64,000 bases of DNA, taken from positions 1 through 64,000 of the forward strand of contig NZ_NPBD01000011.1 in NCBI RefSeq assembly GCF_002272745.1, read 5' to 3'. Below the pieces are notes generated by a model. That model saw only the letters and a list, made by a program, of their open reading frames with translations, was not told where the DNA came from and made no database searches. Positions 8,948 to 18,188 of this stretch are shown here, piece after piece. The DNA is from Terribacillus saccharophilus (lineage in GTDB: Bacteria > Bacillota > Bacilli > Bacillales > Amphibacillaceae). Position 1 is the stretch's first letter. Every line of letters begins with the position of its first letter. The translations under genes and the position numbers were made by a program.

Positions 8948-9277
8948 ATGAAGCGAATTCTACTAGCCTGCTCAGCAGGTATGTCAACATCGATGGTTGT
9001 ATCAAAGATGAAAAAGGCTGCAGATGCTTTAGGGGGAGAGGAGTATTATATCTATGCTATCCCGGAAGGAGCAATAGAGGAAGAATTGCAAGCACATCAC
9101 GATGAGGTGGTCGTCATCATGTTAGGTCCTCAAGTCAGATTTGCTAAACGAGCGACAGAAAAACGAGCAGCACCATATGGAATTCCTGTGGATGTAATGG
9201 ATGTGAAATTGTATGGCACTGCTGATGGAGAGAAGTTATTGGAAAAAGCGCTGCAGTTAGCAAGTCAGAGACAATAG
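8948..9277 (+). CDS. PTS lactose/cellobiose-family EIIB
   Basis: 109 residues, the usual size for the family. The phosphocysteine is in the N-terminal P-loop ILLACSAGMSTSMVV (Cys8). It receives phosphate from IIA and passes it to sugar bound in IIC. A 142-base gap separates it from the IIC gene; I see no gene or clear terminator in that gap. AGGGGG precedes the ATG. Confidence 0.93.
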   Translation: MKRILLACSAGMSTSMVVSKMKKAADALGGEEYYIYAIPEGAIEEELQAHHDEVVVIMLGPQVRFAKRATEKRAAPYGIPVDVMDVKLYGTADGEKLLEKALQLASQRQ

Positions 9278-9288
9278 GAGGGGATCTG

Positions 9289-9636
9289 GTGAAAGAGACA
9301 TTAGAAGAAATGCAGCAGGCAGCCTTCCAGATCATAGCGCATGCGGGGGATGCTCGCAGTCATTACGTAGAAGCCATGCGATTGGCAAGAGGAAGGGATT
9401 TTGAGGGAGCAAAGTCAGCAATGGCATCCGGAGATAAAGCATATAACCAGATCCATAAAGTGCATGTTTCCTTTATTCAGAGAGAAGCCACAGGAGAAAT
9501 GCTGCCGTTTTCACTGCTTCTTGCACATGCGGAGGATCAGATGTTATCTAGTGAAACTATCAAGATAATGGCAAGTGAGTTTTTGGCACTGTGTACAGAA
9601 TTGCTGCCAGTCAAAATAGATGAACACTCAAAATAA
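9289..9636 (+). CDS. PTS lactose/cellobiose-family EIIA
   Basis: 115 residues, all-helical IIA of the LacF/CelC type. The active-site histidine lies in LLAHAEDQ, a variant of the usual HAQDH. It starts with GTG 11 bases after the IIB stop behind GGAGGGG. The three genes form a complete PTS apart from general EI and HPr. No phospho-beta-glycosidase follows, which is unusual for such an operon. Confidence 0.92.
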   Translation: MKETLEEMQQAAFQIIAHAGDARSHYVEAMRLARGRDFEGAKSAMASGDKAYNQIHKVHVSFIQREATGEMLPFSLLLAHAEDQMLSSETIKIMASEFLALCTELLPVKIDEHSK

Positions 9637-9667
9637 ATGAGAAGCATCAGATCACTTATTAATAAGG

Positions 9668-9705
9668 CTTAAATAGACTCAAGCCAATGCTTGAGTCTAT
9701 TTAAG
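9668..9705 (+). terminator. Perfect 16-bp hairpin between PTS and amidohydrolase genes
   Basis: CTTAAATAGACTCAAG (9668-9683) is exactly complementary to 9690-9705, with a 6-base loop. It lies 31 bases after the IIA stop. No long T run follows, but the T-rich right arm could serve. It is probably the PTS operon terminator; a regulator site is possible. Confidence 0.6.
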
Positions 9706-9788
9706 ATATACAGATAAACGACTAAATTTTCAGAATTATAAATGTTATAATTGGGGTGAACAATTCTACTATCAGGAGGAACCCTATA

Positions 9789-11204
9789 TTGCAAACAAGT
9801 CACGAAGTGTATACGAGAATATCGGAAATTTTAGAAGGTAAAAGTAACGAACTGACTGCTGTCAGCGATCGAATATGGGATTTTGCAGAAACTAGATACG
9901 AAGAGGTCCAATCTGCTGAAAAACTAGCGACGACTTTGGAAAACGAAGGTTTCGAAGTGCAGCGAAATGCGGGTGAAATAGAAACAGCATTTGTTGCTAG
10001 CTTCGGAAGCGGAAAGCCGGTCATTGCATTTCTAGGAGAATTTGATGCATTATCTGGTTTGAGTCAGCAGGCAGATAGCGCAACGAAGGATCCGATAGAA
10101 GAAGGCGGCAACGGACACGGCTGCGGACATAACTTGCTTGGGACAGGTGCGATGGCAGCTGCTATTACAGTGAAGCAGCTGATAGAAGAAACCGGACTGC
10201 AAGGCACAGTGCGTTATTATGGCTGTCCTGCAGAAGAAGGCGGAGGCGGTAAGGCCTTTATGGCTCGTGCCGGTCTTTTCTATGATGTGGATGTGGCCCT
10301 AACATGGCATCCATGGGATGAAAATCAAGTGTATCATGCAAGAATGCTGGCGACATGCCAAGTATATTTCCGTTTTACAGGCACAAGCAGTCACGCAGCA
10401 TTCAGTCCGCACCTTGGCAGAAGTGCATTGGATGCAGTTGAGCTGATGAACATCGGTTCCAATTTCCTGCGTGAGCATATCATTCCGGAAGGGCAGCTGC
10501 ATTATGCGATTACCGATACTGGTGGAATGAGCCCAAATGTTGTACAGGCTAATGCAGAGGTGCTTTACAAAATCCGTGCTCCAAAAATGGGTCAGGTTGA
10601 AGAGATACTGGAGCGCGTCAAAGACGTTGCCAGAGGAGCAGCCTTGATGACAGGAACCAAATTGGAAATCCAATTCGATGCGGCATCTGCGGATCTAATT
10701 CCAAATGAGACGCTAGGAAAGCTGATACATAAGCATTTGAAAGCAACTGATGCTCCAAACTATTCAGAAGAAGAGTTTGCATTTGCGCAAGAGGTACAGC
10801 AAACATTTAGTGTAGAAGAAAAAGCTGTCATACAGAAAAATGATAATAAAGCGATCGCACAGGGAATTTTGGATTTTCCTACAGTACCAGGCTTCTTCAA
10901 AGGATCAACAGATGTTGGAGATGTCAGCTGGCTTGTCCCAACGGGTCAGATTTATGTTACTACCTGTGCTTATGCGACACCATTCCATAGCTGGCAGCTT
11001 GTTACGCAAGGGAAAACATCTATTGCCCATAAAGGCATGCTGTTCACAGGTAAAGTGCTGGCTGCATCTGCTATAGAAATATTAGAGAAGCCGGAGCTGC
11101 TTGAAGGAATAAAGACAGAACACCGGACCAATCTTGGCGGAGAAACGTATAGATCATTGATTCCGTCCGATACGAAACCAGCTCCGATCAAAAGAAAAAA
11201 ATAA
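9789..11204 (+). CDS. M20 family amidohydrolase (AbgB-like)
   Basis: 471 residues from TTG at 9789, chosen because AGGAGGA lies 9 bases upstream; an in-frame GTG at 9756 would add 11 residues but has a poorer site. Metal-binding motif GHGCGHN near residue 110, catalytic Glu pair in CPAEEGGGG, and a later His in TSSHAAF are those of the M20D group with AbgB (p-aminobenzoyl-glutamate hydrolase subunit B) and related N-acyl amino acid or indole-conjugate hydrolases. The insertion between the catalytic motifs is the dimerisation lid domain. A cytosolic peptidase or amidase is expected. Its link to the PTS upstream is unclear because a hairpin separates them. Confidence 0.85.
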   Translation: MQTSHEVYTRISEILEGKSNELTAVSDRIWDFAETRYEEVQSAEKLATTLENEGFEVQRNAGEIETAFVASFGSGKPVIAFLGEFDALSGLSQQADSATKDPIEEGGNGHGCGHNLLGTGAMAAAITVKQLIEETGLQGTVRYYGCPAEEGGGGKAFMARAGLFYDVDVALTWHPWDENQVYHARMLATCQVYFRFTGTSSHAAFSPHLGRSALDAVELMNIGSNFLREHIIPEGQLHYAITDTGGMSPNVVQANAEVLYKIRAPKMGQVEEILERVKDVARGAALMTGTKLEIQFDAASADLIPNETLGKLIHKHLKATDAPNYSEEEFAFAQEVQQTFSVEEKAVIQKNDNKAIAQGILDFPTVPGFFKGSTDVGDVSWLVPTGQIYVTTCAYATPFHSWQLVTQGKTSIAHKGMLFTGKVLAASAIEILEKPELLEGIKTEHRTNLGGETYRSLIPSDTKPAPIKRKK

Positions 11205-11208
11205 GTTC

Positions 11209-11242
11209 AAGGAGACATTTCCTCGGAAATGCCTTCTTTTTT
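11209..11242 (+). terminator. Terminator after the M20 amidohydrolase
   Basis: CATTTCC/GGAAATG with an outer AAGG/CCTT helix, followed by six T. Confidence 0.65.
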
Positions 11243-11258
11243 ATGCCAATTATTCAAC

Positions 11259-11343
11259 TTGTACGTTTATGTTGAGAAAAAGTAATTGATTGTACGTACC
11301 AATTAAGGTAAAATCACAATATGAAATCAAATATACGTACAAG
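11259..11343 (+). promoter_or_regulatory. araD promoter with three AraR-like operators
   Basis: The promoter is TTGATT (11286-11291), 17-bp spacer, TAAAAT (11309-11314). AraR-like 12-mers are at 11259-11270 (ttgtacgtttat, weak), 11290-11301 (ttgtacgtacca, inside the promoter) and 11332-11343 (tatacgtacaag, downstream of the start point). The last two are centred exactly 42 bp apart, about four helical turns, like the cooperative operator pairs known for B. subtilis AraR. Arabinose would release repression. Confidence 0.75.
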
Positions 11344-11357
11344 AAGAGGTGGACCTA

Positions 11358-12056
11358 ATGCTGGAGGAATTAAAGGAACAGGTACTACAAGCGAATTTAG
11401 ACCTTCCAAAGCATGAGCTGGTAACTTTTACGTGGGGAAATGTAAGCGGTATCAATAGGGATGCCGGGTTGGTGGTCATCAAGCCGAGTGGTGTGGCATA
11501 TGAGAAGCTGAAAGTAAAGGATATGGTAGTTGTTAACCTGAATGGCGAAGTAGTAGAAGGCGACATGAAGCCTTCATCGGATACAGCAACTCATTTGGTT
11601 TTGTATAAGCATTTTGAAGATATTGGCGGGATTGTCCATACGCATTCCACATGGGCTACATCCTTTGCGCAATCGGGTAAAGGGGTGCCTGCACTTGGTA
11701 CAACTCATGCGGACTACTTCTATGGAACTGTTCCTTGTACCCGGCCGATGAGCGGACAAGAGATCCAACAGGACTATGAACTGGAGACAGGCAATGTGAT
11801 TGTGGAAACTTTCCGGACAAAGGGGCTTGATCCAAATCAGGTGCCGAGTGTGCTTGTACACAAACATGCTCCTTTCAATTGGGGGAAAACACCGGCCGAA
11901 GCGGTACATAACGCTGTAGTGCTGGAAGAAGTGGCTAAGATTGCACATTTGTCCTATCAACTGGATCAGCAAGTGGAGGATATGGACCAGCAGCTTTTGG
12001 ATAAGCATTATCTACGAAAACACGGGGCTGACGCATACTACGGCCAGACCACTTAG
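11358..12056 (+). CDS. araD: L-ribulose-5-phosphate 4-epimerase
   Basis: 232 residues from ATG 11358, which has AGAGGTGG 5 bases upstream; a GTG at 11349 lies inside that ribosome site and is less likely. It converts L-ribulose 5-phosphate to D-xylulose 5-phosphate, the last step of arabinose catabolism. Class II aldolase/epimerase hallmarks: TWGNVSG near the N terminus, phosphate loop IKPSGV and SSDTATH, and zinc ligands in [13 protein letters not shown]. It opens the araD-araB-araA operon (13 bases to araB). A perfect cre lies inside its 5' coding region. Confidence 0.95.
   Translation: MLEELKEQVLQANLDLPKHELVTFTWGNVSGINRDAGLVVIKPSGVAYEKLKVKDMVVVNLNGEVVEGDMKPSSDTATHLVLYKHFEDIGGIVHTHSTWATSFAQSGKGVPALGTTHADYFYGTVPCTRPMSGQEIQQDYELETGNVIVETFRTKGLDPNQVPSVLVHKHAPFNWGKTPAEAVHNAVVLEEVAKIAHLSYQLDQQVEDMDQQLLDKHYLRKHGADAYYGQTT
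11441..11454 (+). promoter_or_regulatory. cre site inside araD
   Basis: TGTAAGCGGTATCA fits the CcpA consensus TGWAANCGNTNWCA at every position. It lies about 85 bases into araD, where CcpA would act as a roadblock. Intragenic cre control of ara genes is known in B. subtilis. Confidence 0.6.
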
Positions 12057-12068
12057 GAGGAGAATTCC

Positions 12069-13760
12069 ATGGGTACGGACAAATTTTCGATTGGAATTGA
12101 TTATGGAACACAATCCGGCAGAGCGGTGCTCGTTCGGCTTCAAGATGGGATGGAAATAGCAGAGCATGTGACGGAATACCGTCACGGTGTAATGGATGTA
12201 AAGCTGCCGCATTTGGATAAAGCGCTTGGCTATGAATGGGCGCTGCAGCATCCAATGGATTACCTCGATGTACTGCGGCAATCAGTTCCGGCGGTTATGC
12301 AGGCTGCTGGGGTGGATCCGGCAAATGTTATCGGACTTGGCATTGACTTCACTGCTTGTACAATTTTACCGGTGGATGTAAATCTTGAACCATTATGCTT
12401 TGATCCGGCATTTCGTGATAACCCGCACAGCTGGGTAAAGCTTTGGAAGCATCATGCTGCGCAGGAAGAAGCGAATAAGCTGAATGAAATTGCCGGTGAG
12501 CGTGGAGAGGAATTCTTAGCTCGCTATGGCGGGAAAATCAGCTCGGAATGGATGGTACCAAAAATCTGGCAAATTGCTGATGAAGCTCCTGAAATCTATG
12601 AAGCTGCCGATCAGTTCATCGAAGCAACAGATTGGGTCATTTCTCAGCTGACAGGTGAACTAAAACGAAATAGCTGTACAGCTGGTTATAAAGCAATCTG
12701 GCATAAGCAGGATGGTTATCCAACGGCAGATTTCTTCGAAAGCCTGCATCCAGCTATGCGGGATTTGGCTGATACGAAGCTGCGAGGAGAAGTTTATCCA
12801 CTCGGAACAAAAGCTGGAGAGCTTCAAGACTCATTTGCAGCATCTATGAATCTATCACCAGGTATTGCAATCGCAGTAGGAAATGTCGATGCCCATGCAG
12901 CAGTTCCGGCAATGGGTGTTGTTACTCCTGGAAAACTTGTTATGGCGATGGGAACATCGATTTGTCACATGCTGCTTGGTACAGAAGAGCGGACGGTCGA
13001 AGGAATGTGCGGTGTCGTCGAGGATGGCATTATCGAGGGCTACTATGGATACGAAGCTGGACAGTCTGCTGTTGGGGACATTTTTGGCTGGTTCGTCGAT
13101 GAGCAGGTGCCGGCTTATGTCTATCGTCAGGCAGAAGCTGCCGGGCAGAATGTGCATCAATGGCTGGAGGAGCGAGCTAGTACGTATCGTCCGGGAGAGA
13201 CGGGATTGTTGGCGCTAGACTGGATGAACGGTAACCGTTCGGTACTAGTTGACACGGAATTAAGCGGGATGGTTCTCGGACTGACGCTGGCGACAAAGCC
13301 GGAAGAAGTATATCGCGCATTGCTCGAAGCAACGGCATTTGGTACTCGTAAAATTGTAGACGCTTTCCATCAAAGTGGCGTTGCGGTAGAAGAGCTTTAT
13401 GCATGTGGCGGTTTGCCGCAGAAGAATAAGTTGCTCATGCAAATTTTCGCAGATGTGACGAACCGACCTATTTATATTGCTGACTCAGTGCAAACGCCAG
13501 CTGTCGGTGCAGCTATGTTCGGTGCCGTAGCTGCTGGTGCAGAAGCAGGCGGATATGACAGCGTACTTGATGCGGCTGACAAGATGGCAAGAGTTAAAGA
13601 AGAGGTTATTCAGCCGATACCGGAAAATGTTGAGATCTATGAGTTAATCTATCAGGAATATAACACGTTGCACGATTATTTTGGCCGGGGAGCAAACGAT
13701 GTGATGAAACGCCTGAAAGCGATTCGGTCTCAGTCTGAAAGAAAATTGACAGTACAGTAA
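12069..13760 (+). CDS. araB: Ribulokinase
   Basis: 563 residues, the usual length for AraB. It phosphorylates L-ribulose to L-ribulose 5-phosphate. The FGGY kinase fold is seen in the N-terminal ATPase strand [15 protein letters not shown], the sugar-binding GIDFTACT, and the second phosphate motif [12 protein letters not shown] plus the adenosine motif [30 protein letters not shown] precedes the ATG. It is the middle gene of araD-araB-araA, with 16 bases to araA. Confidence 0.96.
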   Translation: MGTDKFSIGIDYGTQSGRAVLVRLQDGMEIAEHVTEYRHGVMDVKLPHLDKALGYEWALQHPMDYLDVLRQSVPAVMQAAGVDPANVIGLGIDFTACTILPVDVNLEPLCFDPAFRDNPHSWVKLWKHHAAQEEANKLNEIAGERGEEFLARYGGKISSEWMVPKIWQIADEAPEIYEAADQFIEATDWVISQLTGELKRNSCTAGYKAIWHKQDGYPTADFFESLHPAMRDLADTKLRGEVYPLGTKAGELQDSFAASMNLSPGIAIAVGNVDAHAAVPAMGVVTPGKLVMAMGTSICHMLLGTEERTVEGMCGVVEDGIIEGYYGYEAGQSAVGDIFGWFVDEQVPAYVYRQAEAAGQNVHQWLEERASTYRPGETGLLALDWMNGNRSVLVDTELSGMVLGLTLATKPEEVYRALLEATAFGTRKIVDAFHQSGVAVEELYACGGLPQKNKLLMQIFADVTNRPIYIADSVQTPAVGAAMFGAVAAGAEAGGYDSVLDAADKMARVKEEVIQPIPENVEIYELIYQEYNTLHDYFGRGANDVMKRLKAIRSQSERKLTVQ

Positions 13761-13776
13761 TAAAGGGGGAGCTAGG

Positions 13777-15249
13777 ATGTTACAAGTAAAGCCATATGTA
13801 TTTTGGTTCGTGACAGGAAGCCAGCACTTATACGGAGAAGAAACGCTTAATCAGGTGCAGGGGAACTCTGAGGATTTGGTAAACAAACTGAATGAACAAG
13901 GAACATTACCGTTTCCAATCGCCTTCAAGGAAGTGCTGACGAATGCAGCTGATATTCAGCGGGTAAGTCTGGAAGCGAATGCGGATCCAGAATGTGCCGG
14001 GCTGATTACATGGATGCACACATTCTCACCTGCAAAGATGTGGATTGGCGGATTGAAAACATTACAAAAACCATTGCTTCATTTGCACACGCAATACAAC
14101 CGCGATGTGCCATGGGATACAATCGATATGGACTTTATGAACCTGAACCAATCCGCTCATGGTGACCGTGAATATGGTTTTATGGGAACCCGCCTTAATA
14201 AAGCCAGAAAAGTCATTGTCGGCTATTGGGGCAATAAGGAAATACAAAACCGGGTCGCGGATTGGATGACAACTGCTGTCGGATTCAATGAAAGTCAGCA
14301 TATCAAAGTAGCGCGCTTTGGTGATAATATGCGCACGGTAGCGGTCACAGACGGTGATAAGGTCGAAGCTCAGATTAAATTTGGCTGGACTGTCGATTAT
14401 TACGGTATAGGTGATCTTGTTGCCGAAATGAAGGAAGTTAGTGAATCCGACGTTGATGAATTGGTATCGACGTATAAGGAAGCATATGATCTTCCGACAG
14501 AAGAAGATCAGCTAGCTTCTGTTCGGGAGCAGGCACGCATTGGAGTTGCGTTGAAGCGTTTCTTAGATCGCGGAGGCTATCAGGCATTCAGCACAAACTT
14601 TGAAGATCTGCACGGTATGAAGCAGCTCCCAGGTCTTGCAGTCCAGCATCTGATGGCACAGGGCTATGGCTTTGCCGGAGAAGGAGACTGGCGTACAGCA
14701 GCACTCGTGCGCTTGCTGAAGGCGATGGCGAATAATGATAGGACATCCTTTATGGAGGATTACACGTATCATTTAGAAGAAGGTAATGAACTAATTCTAG
14801 GATCACACATGCTGGAGGTCTGTCCGACAGTGGCAGCAAATCGACCGTCCATCCAAGTGCATCCGCTTGGCATCGGCGGCAAGGAAGATCCAGCTCGTAT
14901 TGTATTCGATGGTATTGCCGGTGAAGCGGTCAATGTCTCAATTATCGAGCTCGGCGGACGTTTCCGCATGATTATCAACAAAGTGGACGCTGTCGAATCT
15001 GAAAAAGAAACACCGAACCTGCCGGTTGCCAAAGTACTTTGGAAGCCGCAACCGTCACTAAGTGAAGCAACCGAAGCGTGGATCTATGCTGGCGGTGCCC
15101 ATCATACTGCGCTTTCGTTTGCACTCACAGCAGAGCAGCTTGAGGACTTCGCAGAATTGGTCGGCATCGAATGTGTGACGATTGATAATAATACAGTTCT
15201 GAAGCAATTCCGGAAAGAATTGCAGTGGAACCAGGTGGTATGGAAATAA
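13777..15249 (+). CDS. araA: L-arabinose isomerase
   Basis: 490 residues. It interconverts L-arabinose and L-ribulose with a divalent metal, normally Mn2+. Strong family markers are the N-terminal FWFVTGSQHLYGEETL, the loop GEGDWRTAALVRLLK and HMLEVCP carrying catalytic and metal-binding acidic residues, and a C-terminal metal histidine in AGGAHHT. It is the last gene of the operon; a terminator follows about 40 bases after the stop. GGGGGAGC precedes the ATG. Confidence 0.97.
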   Translation: MLQVKPYVFWFVTGSQHLYGEETLNQVQGNSEDLVNKLNEQGTLPFPIAFKEVLTNAADIQRVSLEANADPECAGLITWMHTFSPAKMWIGGLKTLQKPLLHLHTQYNRDVPWDTIDMDFMNLNQSAHGDREYGFMGTRLNKARKVIVGYWGNKEIQNRVADWMTTAVGFNESQHIKVARFGDNMRTVAVTDGDKVEAQIKFGWTVDYYGIGDLVAEMKEVSESDVDELVSTYKEAYDLPTEEDQLASVREQARIGVALKRFLDRGGYQAFSTNFEDLHGMKQLPGLAVQHLMAQGYGFAGEGDWRTAALVRLLKAMANNDRTSFMEDYTYHLEEGNELILGSHMLEVCPTVAANRPSIQVHPLGIGGKEDPARIVFDGIAGEAVNVSIIELGGRFRMIINKVDAVESEKETPNLPVAKVLWKPQPSLSEATEAWIYAGGAHHTALSFALTAEQLEDFAELVGIECVTIDNNTVLKQFRKELQWNQVVWK

Positions 15250-15288
15250 GATCATTCAGCAGTTCTTTATACTATCGAAAGAAAATGC

Positions 15289-15318
15289 AAAAAGGGGCGT
15301 AAAAGCCCCCTTTTTTTA
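15289..15318 (+). terminator. Terminator of araD-araB-araA
   Basis: AAAAAGGGGC paired with GCCCC and a run of seven T around a short loop. Confidence 0.85.
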
Positions 15319-15382
15319 TATCACACTATTTACAGCTAGATTTCGATTTTAAATTAACTTAATAGTGCATGTATCTCTTTTA

Positions 15383-16072
15383 CTACTTCAGAATATCAAG
15401 CAATTCCTCTAATTTTGTTATTTCAAAATCCGGATGAAGCGGAAGGTGGTTCGGCAGTCTGCCAGGGTTAAACCAGCATGTGTCCATACCAGCCATATTT
15501 CCTCCTTGGATATCTGCTACTAAGGAATCCCCGACGATCAATGAACGCTCTGGCTTAATTTCAGGAACGCGTTCAAACACATAATCAAAGAAACCTGCCA
15601 TCGGTTTTTGGAATCCGGTATCTTCAGAAACAAAAACAGACTGGAAGTAAGGAAGCAGTCCGGTCGCTTTCAGACGGCGGAATTGTGTATCGGAAACGCC
15701 GTTCGTCACGATATATAAAGGGTAGTGCTCCGATAGTTTCTCCAATACTTCAGCCGCACCAGCTATCATATGTCTTCCTTGTGCAAGCAGCTCTCGATAA
15801 GCAGCATCCAGATCAGCTCCGTTTACTTGCTGGTCGTAGAGGGCGAAGAACTCGGTGAATCTAGTACTGACGACAGTATCGCGATTGATTTCCCCTTTTT
15901 CAAAAGAACTCCACAAGCGCTGGTTGATGGTGCGGTACGCAGTCATAGCTGCTTCATCAGTTGGCAGACCGTGTTGGTTGAATAGAAGCGGCAGAGCTTC
16001 TTGCTCGGTTTTTGTGAAGTCTAGAATGGTGTTGTCAACGTCAAAAAATAAAGCATCATATTGTTTCGTCAT
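15383..16072 (-). CDS. HAD-family hydrolase, YjjG/YfnB-like nucleotidase
   Basis: 229 residues. HAD motif I is FFDVDNTILDF at residues 9-19, motif II is YIVTNGVSDTQF, motif III Lys is in GFQKPMAGFF, and motif IV is SLIVGDSLVADIQGG. The helical cap between motifs I and II and the C1 type match the YjjG/YfnB group, which dephosphorylates pyrimidine or modified nucleotides. It lies 18 bases after the Crp-like gene on the same strand, so both are probably one transcript. Substrate is family-level inference. Confidence 0.85.
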   Translation of the reverse strand: MTKQYDALFFDVDNTILDFTKTEQEALPLLFNQHGLPTDEAAMTAYRTINQRLWSSFEKGEINRDTVVSTRFTEFFALYDQQVNGADLDAAYRELLAQGRHMIAGAAEVLEKLSEHYPLYIVTNGVSDTQFRRLKATGLLPYFQSVFVSEDTGFQKPMAGFFDYVFERVPEIKPERSLIVGDSLVADIQGGNMAGMDTCWFNPGRLPNHLPLHPDFEITKLEELLDILK

Positions 16073-16090
16073 GTTGTCTTCCTCCAGTTA

Positions 16091-16789
16091 TTAGGCATAG
16101 ATTGATTGATGTGCTAGTTGTTCAAGCTTTTCCCAGTCTTTTATAGATATTGCATCCTTGCGGCGTTCAATAATGCCTTCCTTAGCTAACGTAGCTAGTA
16201 AACGGTTCACATGCCGAGAGGTTGTACCGATATGATCCGCAATATCGCTTGTTCGGCTAGTTGGCAATGGGCTGGTCAGCTGTCTGCCGTCATCTGCTGT
16301 CATCACACGCATTAGATAGCTTGCTAACCTGGTGAGTGCTCCGTGGGTCAGACTGAAGCTGAACGCTCTTGATTTCAGCTGGAATTTCTCTGTTACTTCA
16401 CGGAGCAGAAGCTGTAGAAATGGCGGATATGAAGCCGCATATGTATGTAGTGAATCAATTGGTATCCCAATCAGGTGGACAACACTCGCAGCCTCTACCG
16501 TATGTAATGCATCTATCTGTTTGATATATTCTATATCACCAAATAATTCAAAAGCTTGCTTGAAAGAAACAATCAGTTTTTTACCATTCTCTGCAACATA
16601 GGATACAGTGGCTTTACCTTTAACGAGCAGATACAACTGCGTTACGTGTTCTCCTTGCGTGCAGATGGCATCACCGATACTGGCGCTGTATAAACAAAAA
16701 TGATTCACAACCTCAGATGGGAAGTGCTGCCTGATTCCATACTTCTCTATATAAGATTCTAGCAGCGTTGCGTCATGTATAAGTTGCAT
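16091..16789 (-). CDS. Crp/Fnr family transcriptional regulator
   Basis: 232 residues: an N-terminal cyclic-nucleotide-binding-type beta barrel (about 15-130, with GDAICTQGEHVTQLYLLVKG) and a C-terminal winged helix (about 160-225, TSDIADHIGTTSRHVNRLLATLAKEGII). There is no Cys cluster, so it is not an oxygen-sensing Fnr. It resembles YeiL-like regulators. An AraR-like box lies 29-40 bases upstream of the start, overlapping a TATAAT on this strand, so the gene may be under arabinose control. It is co-directional with the HAD gene. Confidence 0.85.
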   Translation of the reverse strand: MQLIHDATLLESYIEKYGIRQHFPSEVVNHFCLYSASIGDAICTQGEHVTQLYLLVKGKATVSYVAENGKKLIVSFKQAFELFGDIEYIKQIDALHTVEAASVVHLIGIPIDSLHTYAASYPPFLQLLLREVTEKFQLKSRAFSFSLTHGALTRLASYLMRVMTADDGRQLTSPLPTSRTSDIADHIGTTSRHVNRLLATLAKEGIIERRKDAISIKDWEKLEQLAHQSIYA

Positions 16790-16812
16790 AAACAGGCCTG
16801 CCTTTTACTTAT

Positions 16813-16829
16813 ATTATATGTACGTATAT
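16813..16829 (-). promoter_or_regulatory. AraR-like box over the -10 of the Crp-like gene
   Basis: The 12-mer atgtacgtatat (16818-16829) matches the AraR-like pattern of this window. It abuts TATAAT read on the minus strand (16813-16818). No good -35 is visible. Confidence 0.55.
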
Positions 16830-16977
16830 CGGAAAAGAAAGGACATATGTCCTGATCGTATCATATCGTTATCTAATCGGCAAAAGTCGCAAGAAATCTA
16901 ACCCTTACCCCATCATCTGTCTTCTTTTGATTGAATGTAATTTATAGCAACATAGTGCCCAATCCTTTCTCATGTGT

Positions 16978-17000
16978 TATGCTAACTTATACGAACATGT
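16978..17000 (+). promoter_or_regulatory. AraR-like box and -10 upstream of araR
   Basis: TATGCT at 16978-16983 could be a -10. It is followed at 16987-16998 by ttatacgaacat, an AraR-like operator about 20 bases before the araR ATG. This suggests autoregulation. Confidence 0.6.
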
Positions 17001-17020
17001 GAAGGAAGCTGGTGTAAGTT

Positions 17021-18151
17021 ATGCAGACAAAGTATGCAATTGTAAAACAGGCAATCAAGTCCAAAATCCTCGATGGTACGTATGAGCCACATGCAAAGAT
17101 TCCGTCTGAGAGCGAGATGATGAAGCAATTCGATGTGAGCCGTCACACGGTACGGCTGGCAATTGGTGAGTTGGTAAATGAAGGCTGGCTTTACAGAGAA
17201 CAAGGTGCTGGTACATTCTGTGCTGATCGGTCGAAACTTCAGCTGCAGCAGAACGCTATGCAAAATAAAAATATTGCCATCGTAACGACGTATATCTCCG
17301 ATTATATTTTCCCATCGATCATTCGCGGAGCGGAAGCTTATTTAAGTGATCGTGGCTATAATGTGAGTTTGTTCAATACAAATAATGATCATGAAAAAGA
17401 GCGGGAGTATTTAGAGCGAATTATCACTACCGGTTTTGACGGTGCTATTATTGAGCCAACCAAGAGTGCATCTGCCAACCCGAATATCAACTATTATTTG
17501 AATTTGGAGCGTCTGCAGATTCCATATATTATGATTAATGCTTATTATGATGCTCTTGAGCCGTATCGAGTACTTGTCGATGACGAGCGCGGTGCTTTTC
17601 TGCAAACTGAGCATCTCATCAAACAAGGGCACCGGGATATCATCGGTTTCTTCAAAACGGACGACATGCAGGGAACACTGCGGATGAAAGGGTATTTGAA
17701 AGCGCATCGAGAATATAAGATACCAATTAATCCGAAGCATATCGTGACATACAGCACAGAAGAAAAGCATGAAAAGCCAGTACAGGAGCTTGAATCATTA
17801 TTGAATCAAACAGATGCCAAGCCAACTGGATTAGTCTGCTATAATGATGAACTGGCAATTAAATTGATTAATGTACTGCGTGAACGTAATATGAAAATTC
17901 CGCAGGATATGTCGATTGTAGGCTTTGATAATTCCTTCCTGACCGAATTATCGGAAGTGAAACTGACTTCTGTTGAACACCCGAAAGCAGAGCTTGGCAA
18001 GGCAGCTGGTAAATTGATTCTGGATTTAATCGAGAGTAATCAAGGCAAAGGCTCTGAAGGGGCGATTGAGAGTGTTGTCTTCCCGACAAAGCTAGTACCA
18101 AGGCAGTCAACCCAAGCCATTAAAGCAGACGCATTAGAAAAAATAAAGTAA
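17021..18151 (+). CDS. araR: Arabinose operon repressor AraR
   Basis: 376 residues with the chimeric layout specific to AraR: an N-terminal GntR-type winged helix (about 1-70, IPSESEMMKQFDVSRHTVRLAI and the REQGAGTF wing) joined to a LacI/periplasmic-binding-like effector domain (about 85-365). It represses the arabinose genes and is released by L-arabinose. Its neighbours are araDBA upstream and the AraNPQ/AbfA cluster downstream, with matching operators near each. GAAGGAAG precedes the ATG. Confidence 0.93.
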   Translation: MQTKYAIVKQAIKSKILDGTYEPHAKIPSESEMMKQFDVSRHTVRLAIGELVNEGWLYREQGAGTFCADRSKLQLQQNAMQNKNIAIVTTYISDYIFPSIIRGAEAYLSDRGYNVSLFNTNNDHEKEREYLERIITTGFDGAIIEPTKSASANPNINYYLNLERLQIPYIMINAYYDALEPYRVLVDDERGAFLQTEHLIKQGHRDIIGFFKTDDMQGTLRMKGYLKAHREYKIPINPKHIVTYSTEEKHEKPVQELESLLNQTDAKPTGLVCYNDELAIKLINVLRERNMKIPQDMSIVGFDNSFLTELSEVKLTSVEHPKAELGKAAGKLILDLIESNQGKGSEGAIESVVFPTKLVPRQSTQAIKADALEKIK

Positions 18152-18156
18152 ACAGA

Positions 18157-18188
18157 TGGAGCTGAGTTAATCAGCTTCATTTTTTTAT
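18157..18188 (+). terminator. Terminator of araR
   Basis: AGCTGA (18160-18165) pairs with TCAGCT (18171-18176), followed by a T run. Confidence 0.7.
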
